From contig NZ_AUCF01000021.1 of NCBI RefSeq assembly GCF_000429625.1, positions 52,210 to 116,209 on the forward strand: a DNA stretch of 64,000 nucleotides, read 5' to 3'. A model generated the notes under the pieces. That model saw nothing but the letters and a program-made list of their open reading frames with translations, was not told the DNA's origin and searched no databases. The stretch's first letter is position 1. Each line of letters begins with the position of its first letter. Source of the DNA: Azospirillum halopraeferens DSM 3675 (GTDB lineage Bacteria; Pseudomonadota; Alphaproteobacteria; Azospirillales; Azospirillaceae). This document shows positions 50,895 to 58,029 of this stretch, in pieces. A program made the translations under genes and the position numbers.

Positions 50895-51342
50895 TTACTG
50901 CCGCCATAGCGCAGAGTATCGCTTCCCGCTCAGATTGGCCTAGCTCCCCCCAATTCTCCACCTCAAAGTCTCTTTCTCCATTCACCAGCACTTTGAAATC
51001 AGTCCTCGGAATGCCCAAGCGAGATGTTATTGAAGATATGTGGCCTACGTAATAGCCGGTTAATTCGCTGCTGGCGAACGCCTCCTGTATTACGCCCTCC
51101 ATCTGAATTCGCCTGATATCCGGGTTCTGGGCGTTTGGCTCGCATGCGCGTATGCCAGCTTTTGAAACCCGGAACTCGCGCAAAACATCGAGAAGATTGC
51201 TGCGCAAATACTTTAAAGCGTCCGGAGCCGCGAACGCGGCCGGAATTTTAATTTCTTCGATGTTAATGATCTCGCGCGAGTCAGAGTCGTAGATTGCGAA
51301 GGTGACTGTCTTTGGGGCAGCGCGAATGCCAATAGTAATCAC
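50887..51342 (-). CDS. RNase H-fold-like protein (DUF3010/RuvC-like), kinase partner
   Basis: 151 residues, GTG start with GGAGGTTTAG upstream. Pattern resembles RuvC/DUF3010 small RNase H-fold proteins: first strand ITIGIRAAPKTVTFAIYD, third strand with acid KAGIRACEPN (E68), and helix RRIQMEGVIQEAFASS (E82) followed by GYYVGHISSITSRLG. In the active enzymes the first strand carries an Asp where this protein has Arg7, so nuclease activity is doubtful. It is the first gene of the kinase module, overlapping the kinase start. Assignment rests on motif reading only; an actin-like or unrelated fold is possible. Confidence 0.6.
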   Translation of the reverse strand: MITIGIRAAPKTVTFAIYDSDSREIINIEEIKIPAAFAAPDALKYLRSNLLDVLREFRVSKAGIRACEPNAQNPDIRRIQMEGVIQEAFASSELTGYYVGHISSITSRLGIPRTDFKVLVNGERDFEVENWGELGQSEREAILCAMAAVNA

Positions 51343-51445
51343 CTAAACCTCCAGCTCTCCCCCGGAACGCACATCCGAAAGGGTATGCTGCGAAGCGAAT
51401 GAATTACAGCGGGAAAATTGCCGCTGGCCATGCAGAGAGGACGGC

Positions 51446-52426
51446 CTAGGCCGCAGCCTTGCGCTGCCAGTAGCCGGTGAAGTCCACCGACTGCGCCAGC
51501 TTGGCGGCGCGGCCCGCCACGAGGCGGAACAGCTCGCCATTCGACCGGCGACGGTGATCCTCACGCCACGCCATCTCACCAGCGTAGCGGGCCAGATAGG
51601 CGCCGCTGATGTGGTGGTGCTGGCCCCATTCGGCGCGGCGCAGGCGGGAGAAGAACGACTCCGCCATGTTCGTGCACGCGCCGTCGAGGCTGTAGGCTTC
51701 CGAGTGGTTGATGCGGTGCATGGTGAAGCGGGCGTGCAGCGCGTCCCAGGAGCGGGCCTCGTCCGCATGAACGGCGGTGCCGCGGGCCACCCGGTTCGCG
51801 ATGAAGCCGGTAGCCTCGTCCTCGGAGCGGAACACGGAGGTGACGGTGCGCCCGTCGCGCTCACGGATCGCCACCACCACGCGGCGCTTGCCGTTCTGGT
51901 TGACGGCCTTGCGGCGATCCCGGCGGTTCTCCTTGTGGTTGGCCGGCTTGACGTAGCCGCCCACATGACAACCGTCGATCTCCACCGCCGCACCTTCACC
52001 ACCGACGACGAAGCCCCGCGTTTCGGTGGCCATCGCCTCGCGCAGCTTGTGGCACAGGACGAACGCGCTCTTGTAGGACAGGTCCAGGTCGCGGCCGAGC
52101 TGAAGGGCGCTGATGCCCTTAACCGCGTTCACGAACAAAACGACGGCGGCCAGGTACACGTTGATCGGCTGCTTGTGGTAGGCGAACAGCGTGCCGCTGG
52201 TCGGGCTGAAGTCCTTCCGGCAATCCTTGCAGCGGTAGCGCGGGTGCGTGCTGCGCGACACGTCGTAACTGGTCAGCGAGCCGCAGTGCGGGCAAACCGG
52301 CTGGCCATCGGTGTTTTCCCAACGGATGCGGCAGAAGACGGCCCATGCCTCCTTTTCCTCCATGCGCAGCACGCTGCGGAGCGAGATGCTCCGTGCGGCT
52401 GCGGAAAGGAGGAAGTGCTGGGACAT
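51446..52426 (-). CDS. IS1595-family DDE transposase
   Basis: 326 residues. Zinc ribbon CPHC (45-48) and CKDC (66-69), followed by KDFSPTSGTLFAYHKQPINVYLAAVVLFVNAVKGISALQLGRDL, is the IS1595 helix-turn-helix region. The DDE domain has VEIDGCHVGGY (D151), AVHADEARSW (D222) and CTNMAESFFSRLRRAEWG (E256/N253 region). No frameshift or stop, so probably functional. GC matches the chromosome more than the kinase module does. It lies centrally in the element, divergent from the DUF6471 gene. Confidence 0.93.
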   Translation of the reverse strand: MSQHFLLSAAARSISLRSVLRMEEKEAWAVFCRIRWENTDGQPVCPHCGSLTSYDVSRSTHPRYRCKDCRKDFSPTSGTLFAYHKQPINVYLAAVVLFVNAVKGISALQLGRDLDLSYKSAFVLCHKLREAMATETRGFVVGGEGAAVEIDGCHVGGYVKPANHKENRRDRRKAVNQNGKRRVVVAIRERDGRTVTSVFRSEDEATGFIANRVARGTAVHADEARSWDALHARFTMHRINHSEAYSLDGACTNMAESFFSRLRRAEWGQHHHISGAYLARYAGEMAWREDHRRRSNGELFRLVAGRAAKLAQSVDFTGYWQRKAAA

Positions 52427-52445
52427 CGTTGCGCGCCATCGCGTG

Positions 52446-52518
52446 CGTTACTGATGTAACGTATATAATGGCATCGCCGTCTTGTTGTCAATGGCATTTG
52501 TAACGCCTATGATGGCAT
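52446..52518. promoter_or_regulatory. Divergent promoters and operator repeats, transposase/DUF6471
   Basis: Plus-strand promoter: TTGTCA (52485-52490), 17 bp, TATGAT (52508-52513). Minus-strand promoter: TTGACA (52491-52486), 18 bp, TATATA (52467-52462). The two -35 boxes overlap. A palindrome CGTTAC-TGAT-GTAACG (52446-52461) lies at the transposase start point, and ATGGCAT occurs three times in direct orientation at 52468, 52491 and 52512. Suggests one regulator for both directions. Confidence 0.75.
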
Positions 52519-52541
52519 CGGCACCGATTATGGAGGCGCGG

Positions 52542-52772
52542 ATGCGAACAGAGGACGAATGGGCCGATCTGGTGAAGCGGCTGCTGCGCGCAGAGATGAC
52601 GCGCCGGGGCGTGACCTATGAGGATCTGACGGAGAAGCTGGCCGGCATCGGCGTGCACGACACGGCGGTGAACATCCGCAACAAGGTAGCCCGCGGGAAG
52701 TTTACCGCTGTGTTCCTGGTCCAATGCCTAGAAGCAATCGGGTGCAAGACGCTTGCCCTGACAGTGGACTGA
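52542..52772 (+). CDS. DUF6471 domain protein
   Basis: 76 residues. RTEDEWADLVKRLLRAEMTRRGVTYEDLTEKLAGIGVHDTAVNIRNKVARGKFTAVF is a Xre-like helix-turn-helix pattern that I recognise as DUF6471. ATG 52542 has GGAGG 5 bp upstream and is preferred to an earlier ATG at 52482. It is transcribed divergently from the transposase behind overlapping promoters and is a natural candidate for repressor of transposition. Confidence 0.85.
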   Translation: MRTEDEWADLVKRLLRAEMTRRGVTYEDLTEKLAGIGVHDTAVNIRNKVARGKFTAVFLVQCLEAIGCKTLALTVD

Positions 52773-52814
52773 ATGGGGCGGCCGAAGCCGCCCCGGTTGG
52801 AGGTTGGCGACTTG

Positions 52815-52952
52815 TTAGCGCTTGTCGCTCTTGGGCTTCTCACCCTTGGGCTTGAAGCGGTACAGACCCCCGCGGGGGTGGTAGATCCGCTTGCCGTTCC
52901 GGGTGATGTAGCGGGTGTAGACGTAACCGTCGTCCGAGTGGGCGACCTTCAT
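52815..52952 (-). CDS. 45-residue conserved-looking small protein
   Basis: MKVAHSDDGYVYTRYITRNG followed by KRIYHPRGGLYRFKPKG: Tyr/Lys/Arg-rich, with the look of a short beta-sheet protein. GAGGA stands 7 bp before the ATG. It is convergent with the DUF6471 gene. Function unknown. Confidence 0.6.
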   Translation of the reverse strand: MKVAHSDDGYVYTRYITRNGKRIYHPRGGLYRFKPKGEKPKSDKR

Positions 52953-53349
52953 AGCAGTGTCCTCGGGGTCTTCGATCTTGCAGTTACCCCGCGGAATGAC
53001 TAGACTCGTTCTGCTACGAGGAGCCCGCTTCCTTGAGGCACAGCTTTCCCAGGCGCCCCAAGCCTGGATCGCTCTGCATTTCGAGTGGGTGCCCACCACG
53101 GCCCGTTCCTGATCCATGCTCGCCAGCGGGAAATCAGGAACGGGCCTTCTCGTATCTGCCCCGAGCGCCGGTGGGCTCGAACGTCGGGGCCGCAACTCTT
53201 CTGGCCATCGCACTCCTTTCGATAAACGCGCAGACCGATGCGGCGCGTATAAGCCGTATACGCGTTAACGCGGCACGCATCAAGAACAAAGTTGACCTAT
53301 ACGTGGGAGCGATATACGTTAGGCGCATTCGGATAGCGGAGGCAAGACA
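52953..53349. other. Non-coding stretch in the transposon upstream of the 253-residue gene
   Basis: No convincing gene in about 400 bp. The right part (53247-53330) is AT-richer and contains repeated TATACG elements, including GTATACGCG, CTATACGTG and ATATACGTT. TTGACC at 53292-53297 followed by TATACG after 15 bp could be a weak promoter for the next gene. Confidence 0.4.
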
Positions 53350-54111
53350 ATGGCAAACGACGTTCAGCGGGTACGAAGCCCCCGCTACCCGTCAATCGGG
53401 CTACCTGACGCACTTGATCTGCTGGGAAAGGTGTATAAAAAAAACCATACATACGCGGTTCCAAAAGAAGCCGTGATTAAGGCCATGGGTTACTCTACCG
53501 TTAACGGCGCATCTGCTACGGCGCTTGCCACTCTAATGCAGTATGGCCTGATGGAGAAGGCCGGTCACGACTATAGGATCTCGGGTGTTGGGCTATCGAT
53601 ATTGGAGCCGCATGGCGCCGATGAGAAGCCGAGGGCACTTAGGGCCGCGGCAGAGGCGCCGAGCCTTTTTGCGGAATTGCTGAACGCGTATCCTGGCCCC
53701 CCGCCTGGGGCTGACCTTCTACGCGCCTACCTTGTTAGGAAGGGGTTTACCCCAGCTGCCATACCGCAGGTAATTCGGTCATTTCTGGACACGCTAGAAC
53801 TTGTTAGGCGCGAGTCGGCAGGGTATAATTCCGAGTCGCCACCCCAGCAGCGCGAGGAACCAGTGCGCGCCGAACCTGTTCAGCCCAGCATGGCGCCCCA
53901 ACCGATGTACTCCCCGCCGCCGCCAGCAGGCCCAGCGGCGGATCTTGAACTCAACGAGCCGAACCTGAGCATCCGCGGCGGACAGGTTCGGATCGAAGCT
54001 TTGCTGGATTTCGATGGCCTCACGCAGCTTGAAGAGCAGATCAAGGCACTTAAGCTGCTGATGAAGCCGAAGGCGTCCACTCGCCCAACGCCTCCCTCCG
54101 AGCCGAACTAG
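53350..54111 (+). CDS. 253-residue cargo protein, unknown
   Basis: N-terminal 90 residues look like a winged-helix pair (SIGLPDALDLLGKVYKKNHTY ... VIKAMGYSTVNGASATALATLMQYGLMEK), the pattern of small DNA-binding regulators. Residues 95-165 are helical. A Pro-rich linker (PMYSPPPPAGPA) leads to a C-terminal strand-helix unit (LSIRGGQVRIEALLDFDGLTQLEEQIKALKLLM). GC is intermediate. It ends 91 bp before the right terminal repeat. Not a family I can name; a DNA-binding or phage/plasmid-derived role is possible. Confidence 0.75.
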   Translation: MANDVQRVRSPRYPSIGLPDALDLLGKVYKKNHTYAVPKEAVIKAMGYSTVNGASATALATLMQYGLMEKAGHDYRISGVGLSILEPHGADEKPRALRAAAEAPSLFAELLNAYPGPPPGADLLRAYLVRKGFTPAAIPQVIRSFLDTLELVRRESAGYNSESPPQQREEPVRAEPVQPSMAPQPMYSPPPPAGPAADLELNEPNLSIRGGQVRIEALLDFDGLTQLEEQIKALKLLMKPKASTRPTPPSEPN

Positions 54112-54227
54112 CGCCGCTGGGGCGAGGCGCTATGCTCCACCTATTCCATTGCGCAAGCCCCGGCCTGTTGACCGGGGCTTCGCCATTTCTGGAGGGGCGG
54201 CTTGGTGGCGTTTGCGCCATAATACCG

Positions 54228-54235
54228 TTGTTGAA
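54228..54235. repeat. Target-site duplication, right copy
   Basis: TTGTTGAA directly follows the right terminal inverted repeat and precedes the last 9 bases of the interrupted spacer (54236-54244). Confidence 0.9.
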
Positions 54236-54244
54236 GCCCATGTC

Positions 54245-54878
54245 GTTTCAACCCACACCCCCGCGCGGGGGGTGACGCCGGCGGAGTGCAGGCCACCGCC
54301 CAGCACGGTGCCGTTTCAACCCACACCCCCGCGCGGGGGGTGACGCACCATCGATCACACCGATCCATCCGAAAGGGAGTTTCAACCCACACCCCCGCGC
54401 GGGGGGTGACCACTGGAATTTGCGCTTGCATAGCGCATGCGTATTCGTTTCAACCCACACCCCCGCGCTGGGGGTGACCGGCGCTATTGGGCGGGCGGCG
54501 TGGTGTTCCTGGACGTTTCAACCCACACCCCCGCGCTGGGGGTGACGGTAATCGGCCCCGGCCTTGCGCAGCGCGCGTCGGTTTCAACCCACACCCCCGC
54601 GCTGGGGGTGACCCGGCGCCGGACGCCCCGCCAACGCCGCCACACGCGTTTCAACCCACACCCCCGCGCTGGGGGTGACTCGAGCATGGACTCAAGGTGC
54701 TGACCGATGCCGGCGTTTCAACCCACACCCCCGCGCGGGGGGTGACCCTCCGCGCGCACCTCCGCCGATCTGAACTACAGGTTTCAACCCACACCCCCGC
54801 GCGGGGGGTGACAGATGACCGACGCGCTGCCCGGCTGGAGGTCGCCGTTTCAACCCACACCCCCGCGCGGGGGGTGAC
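54245..54878 (-). CRISPR. Type I-C CRISPR array, 10 intact repeats and 9 spacers
   Basis: 32-bp repeats start at 54245, 54313, 54379, 54447, 54515, 54581, 54648, 54715, 54781 and 54847; spacers are 34-36 bp. On the minus strand the repeat begins GTCACCCCC and ends GGGTTGAAAC, the type I orientation, and matches type I-C repeats with a GC stem. Transcription is therefore leftward from the leader at 54879-55061, so the repeat at 54847 is the newest. Repeats 4-7 (54447-54679) carry one substitution (minus-strand position 10, C to A); the three on each side do not. A former terminal repeat and spacer lie beyond the transposon. Confidence 0.98.
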
Positions 54879-55061
54879 TGCCTCACTCTATCCACTTGTC
54901 CAAGAAGCCGAAAGGGGGCCGGTTGCGCGAACCTCGCCGCGGCGGACGCCGCGGGGTGGGGCGGCGGCGGTGGCTCGGCATGAGAATGGTGATCTTACAA
55001 CGGGTTGCGGGGTGCGCGAAAGGGGCGGGGTTTTGGCGTGTGCCGGGGGTTCGCGCACACC
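54879..55061 (-). promoter_or_regulatory. CRISPR leader
   Basis: 183 bp between cas2 and the newest repeat. The repeat-proximal end reads (minus) GTGGATAGAGTGAGGCA. A less GC-rich patch near 54975-55005 contains TTGTAAGATCACCATT, a possible promoter region. Leader role is assigned by position and repeat orientation. Confidence 0.75.
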
Positions 55062-55352
55062 TCAGAAGACCAGGGGGCCGTTCAGGTCCAGGGCCGGCTT
55101 GGCGCCCACATGCTCGATGCGGCGTTGGGCGTCGGCGCCGAGGTGGTAGAAGCGCAGGCTGTCGGTGGCCGGGTCGATCTCGGCGATCAGGCGGGCGCGC
55201 AGGGCGGTCCATTGGGCGGGGTCGACCTCGCATTCGAACACCGAAAGCTGCACGCGCTGGCCGACGTCCCGGCACGCCTTGGCCACGCGGCGCAGACGGC
55301 GGCGGCCGGCGGTGGTTTCGGTGCTCACGTCGTAGGTGATCAGCATCAGCAT
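55062..55352 (-). CDS. cas2: CRISPR-associated endonuclease Cas2
   Basis: 96 residues, ferredoxin-like. MLMLITYDVSTETTAGRRRLRRVAKAC is the Cas2 first strand with the metal-binding Asp (YDVS), and GQRVQLSVFECEVDPAQW the second. Forms the spacer-integration complex with Cas1. Starts 9 bp after cas1 and is the cas gene nearest the leader. Confidence 0.97.
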   Translation of the reverse strand: MLMLITYDVSTETTAGRRRLRRVAKACRDVGQRVQLSVFECEVDPAQWTALRARLIAEIDPATDSLRFYHLGADAQRRIEHVGAKPALDLNGPLVF

Positions 55353-55361
55353 GGGCGGTGC

Positions 55362-56402
55362 TCATTTCCACACGAACGGGGGATAGCCGCCCGGGTCGCC
55401 GCGCAGGTGGCGGGCCAGCAGTTGCGCCTGCACGAACGGCAGCAGGCCGAAACTGACCTTCTCGTCGAGGAAGGGGTGGACGATCTCGTCCTTCTTGCGG
55501 TCCTGATAGGCGGTCAGAACCGTCCGCCGCGCGTCGTCGTCCAGCAGCACGGCGCCGTTGCCGGGGCGTCGGAAGTCCTTCGGCCCCACCTGGCGGCGGT
55601 TGATCAGCGACAGGGCCACGCGGTCGGCGAGAACCGGCCGGAACTCCTCCATCAGGTCCAGCGCCAAGCCGGCGCGGCCCGGCCGGTCGCGGTGCAGGAA
55701 CCCCACCTGCGGGTCCAGCCCCACCGATTCCAGCGCCGAGCGGCAGTCGTGCCCGAGCATGGCGTAGAGAAAGGACAGGAGCGCGTTGGGGGCGTCCAGC
55801 GGCGGCCGGCGGCTGCGGCCGGAAAAGCGCATGGCCGGGTCGTCGTGGCGGATCAGCCGGTCGAACACCCCGAAATAGGCGGCGGCCCCGTCCCCCTCGT
55901 GGCCGCGCGCCTCGTCCACGCCGGCGGCAGCGGCGGCGCGGCGGGCCACGTCGCCCAGCCGGCGCTGCGCCTCCTCCAGGCGGTCGCGGCCGTCACCGTC
56001 GGGGGCCGCGCCGTGGTCGCGCAGGGCGCGCCGGATGACGGTGCGCTGGTTGGCCGTCTTGGCCGCGACGATGGCGCGCACCACCGGCAGGCAGGCGTCG
56101 GGATCGTCGGCCATACGGTACTGGCGCCGGCGCAGCAGCACGTTGCCGCTGCACGGCCCCTCGACGCGGGCGAGGAACCGGCCGTGTTCGGACAGGAACG
56201 AGACGGCGACGCCCAGCTCCGCGCAGTACCCCATCAGCGGCGGCGACAGGCCGACGCGGCCGAAGCAGACCACGCCGCCCATCATGTGGATGGGCACCCG
56301 GCCGCGCTCCGCCCCCTCCACCTCCACCACGATGTTCTCGCCGTCCTTGCGCAGCCAGGACCCTTCCGTCGTCACGAACAGCGTGTTCAGGTGGCGCCGC
56401 AT
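55362..56402 (-). CDS. cas1: CRISPR-associated endonuclease Cas1 (type I-C)
   Basis: 346 residues. The N-terminal beta domain begins RRHLNTLFVTTEGSWLRKDGENIVVEVEG. The helical catalytic domain contains RSALESVGLDPQVGFLH near residue 220-236 with the active-site acid/histidine set, and ALDLMEEFRPVLADR. ATG 56402 follows cas4 by 4 bp. Integrase of new spacers; appears intact. Confidence 0.97.
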   Translation of the reverse strand: MRRHLNTLFVTTEGSWLRKDGENIVVEVEGAERGRVPIHMMGGVVCFGRVGLSPPLMGYCAELGVAVSFLSEHGRFLARVEGPCSGNVLLRRRQYRMADDPDACLPVVRAIVAAKTANQRTVIRRALRDHGAAPDGDGRDRLEEAQRRLGDVARRAAAAAGVDEARGHEGDGAAAYFGVFDRLIRHDDPAMRFSGRSRRPPLDAPNALLSFLYAMLGHDCRSALESVGLDPQVGFLHRDRPGRAGLALDLMEEFRPVLADRVALSLINRRQVGPKDFRRPGNGAVLLDDDARRTVLTAYQDRKKDEIVHPFLDEKVSFGLLPFVQAQLLARHLRGDPGGYPPFVWK

Positions 56403-56406
56403 CGCA

Positions 56407-57042
56407 TCACTCCTCGCCCGGATCGGCCAGCCGCTCGGCCAGCCATGCGGCGACCGGCGGCGGCCGGGTCAGCCGCTTGGGCCGGCACGCCTCGGCCAGG
56501 GAACAGGCGCCGCATTTGCGCGCCTCGTAGACCGGCGGCGGCGTGCGGCCGTCGCGCAGCAGCGCCCGCACCGCCGCCGCGGTGTCCTCGGTCAGCCGGC
56601 GCAGGCCGGCGTCGAAGGCCACCGGAACGCGCCGCCGCGTCTCGCCATAGAACAGGGCACCCTCGGGCACCGGCGTCCCGGTCATCTCCTCCAGGCACAG
56701 GGCCTGAGCGCAAAGCTGCACCTCGTCGGCGCGGTGGGCCTTGGGCCGGCCGCGCTTGTACTCCACGGGGAAGGGGCGGCGGCCGGGCGGGTGGAACTCC
56801 ACCGCGTCGGCCACCCCGGCAAGGCCGAGGCGGGCGGAGCGCAGGGGCAGCGCCCGCACCGTCTGCACCCCGCCGCGCTCGTCCCGGCCGCCGGCGTCGA
56901 CCTGCTCGTGCAGCAGGCGGCCCTCCGCCGTGAAGCGATTCTCCGCCCACTGCCGCTCCACGTGGATCAGCGCGCACTGGCGCGGGCAGTAGAGGTCGTG
57001 CTGCAACGCCGACAGCGGGACGGGATCGTCATCCTCCTCCAT
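56407..57042 (-). CDS. cas4: CRISPR-associated exonuclease Cas4
   Basis: 211 residues, RecB-like nuclease that trims prespacers and selects the PAM end. Fe-S cysteines: YCPRQCALIH near residue 18 and KCGACSLAEAC near residue 180. Nuclease residues in VEYKRGRPKAHRADEVQLCAQALCLEE near residues 93-119. Placed between cas7 and cas1 as in type I-C. Confidence 0.96.
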   Translation of the reverse strand: MEEDDDPVPLSALQHDLYCPRQCALIHVERQWAENRFTAEGRLLHEQVDAGGRDERGGVQTVRALPLRSARLGLAGVADAVEFHPPGRRPFPVEYKRGRPKAHRADEVQLCAQALCLEEMTGTPVPEGALFYGETRRRVPVAFDAGLRRLTEDTAAAVRALLRDGRTPPPVYEARKCGACSLAEACRPKRLTRPPPVAAWLAERLADPGEE

Positions 57043-57061
57043 CGCGCGCTCCCCCCTTGCG

Positions 57062-58024
57062 TCAGAACCGCTCCACGATGGTCACGCCCGCGGGCAGGTC
57101 GGTGCGGTCGACGCTCACCGCATAGTCCTCGAAACGGCGGGCCGGGGGCAGGTTGTGCAGGCCGGGGCCGGTGAGGTCGTAGCCCTGCCCCCGGAAGCGC
57201 CGGGCCACCGTGACGCGGCGGAACAGAGCGGTGGCGGAGGCGTTGCCCAGCGCCCCGTCGTGGCGGAAGACGATCAGGCGGCGGCTGCCCATCTCGCCGC
57301 GGGCGGCGGAGCGGTCGTGGTCGAACATGCGCTCCAGCGCCGTCCACAGCACCTCCAGGTCGCCGTCGTCGAAGCCGGTGCGCTCCGCCAGCTTGGCGGA
57401 GATGTAGCCGTGGGCGCGGTAGAGGCCGTAGGGCACCACGTGCTTGCGCCCCATGGTGCGGTTGTCGCGCCGCTCGTCGCCCTGCGCCGGCTCTTCCCCG
57501 TCCTTGCGGGCCTTCGCCTCCTTCTCCGAGGTGGCGGCCATGCGGGTGATGGAGATTTCCAGCGGCAGGATCGGCTCCACCGACTGGGCGAAGGACATCT
57601 GCACGGGGCCGCGCACCTGGCCGCAGTTGATGCCCGTGCTCATCACCGCGCCGAAGGTGCGCACGTCGAAGTAATTGTCGCACATGAAGCGACGCACCGC
57701 GGTTTCCTCCGCGTCGGTCTTCGGCGACAGCTTGGGCGACGTCTTCACATCCGCGTCGTCGGGGCGCACGGCCGCGTACGCCTTCCGGTGCGTCTCGTTC
57801 AGGATGGCGCCTTCGCGGACATAGACGTCGTAGCGCGTCTCCCCCTCGTGGAACAGGGTGACGAAGTTGCGGATCTTGCGCTTCAGGCAGACGTCGGTCA
57901 CCAGCCCGTGGTTGGTCTCCGGGTCCAGGCGCGGCAGGTTGCCGGCGTCGGGGTCGCCGTTGGGGTTGCCGTTGGTCACGTCGAACAGCAGGACGAACTC
58001 GTGGCGGTTGGCGATGGCGGTCAT
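57062..58024 (-). CDS. cas7c: Type I-C Cascade backbone Cas7 (Csd2)
   Basis: 320 residues. N-terminal RHEFVLLFDVTNGNPNGDPDAGNLPR is the Csd2 signature of the RAMP fold. DVRTFGAVMSTG near residue 112 and GPVQMSFAQSVEPILPLEISITRM near 127-150 are conserved. Multiple copies coat the crRNA spacer. It starts 5 bp after cas8c. Confidence 0.97.
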   Translation of the reverse strand: MTAIANRHEFVLLFDVTNGNPNGDPDAGNLPRLDPETNHGLVTDVCLKRKIRNFVTLFHEGETRYDVYVREGAILNETHRKAYAAVRPDDADVKTSPKLSPKTDAEETAVRRFMCDNYFDVRTFGAVMSTGINCGQVRGPVQMSFAQSVEPILPLEISITRMAATSEKEAKARKDGEEPAQGDERRDNRTMGRKHVVPYGLYRAHGYISAKLAERTGFDDGDLEVLWTALERMFDHDRSAARGEMGSRRLIVFRHDGALGNASATALFRRVTVARRFRGQGYDLTGPGLHNLPPARRFEDYAVSVDRTDLPAGVTIVERF

Positions 58025-58029
58025 GGCGG

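Larger units (their letters stand above)
49067..54227. mobile_element. 5.16 kb IS1595-family transposon with cargo, inserted in a CRISPR spacer
   Basis: The element is bounded by perfect 25-bp terminal inverted repeats at 49067-49091 and 54203-54227 (outer end CGGTATTATGGCGCAAACG). It is flanked by the direct 8-bp duplication TTGTTGAA. It contains an IS1595-type transposase and seven other candidate genes, several of visibly lower GC than the chromosome. Known IS1595 members make 8-bp duplications and some carry passenger genes. Element order: 143-residue protein, 63-residue protein, Ser/Thr kinase, RNase H-like protein, transposase, DUF6471, 45-residue protein, 253-residue protein. Intact ends and transposase suggest recent and perhaps still mobile DNA. 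Confidence 0.9.

Noticed and set aside
54141..54895. Short open frames on both strands across the CRISPR array
   Set aside because: They are products of the repeated 32-bp unit and have no independent coding evidence.
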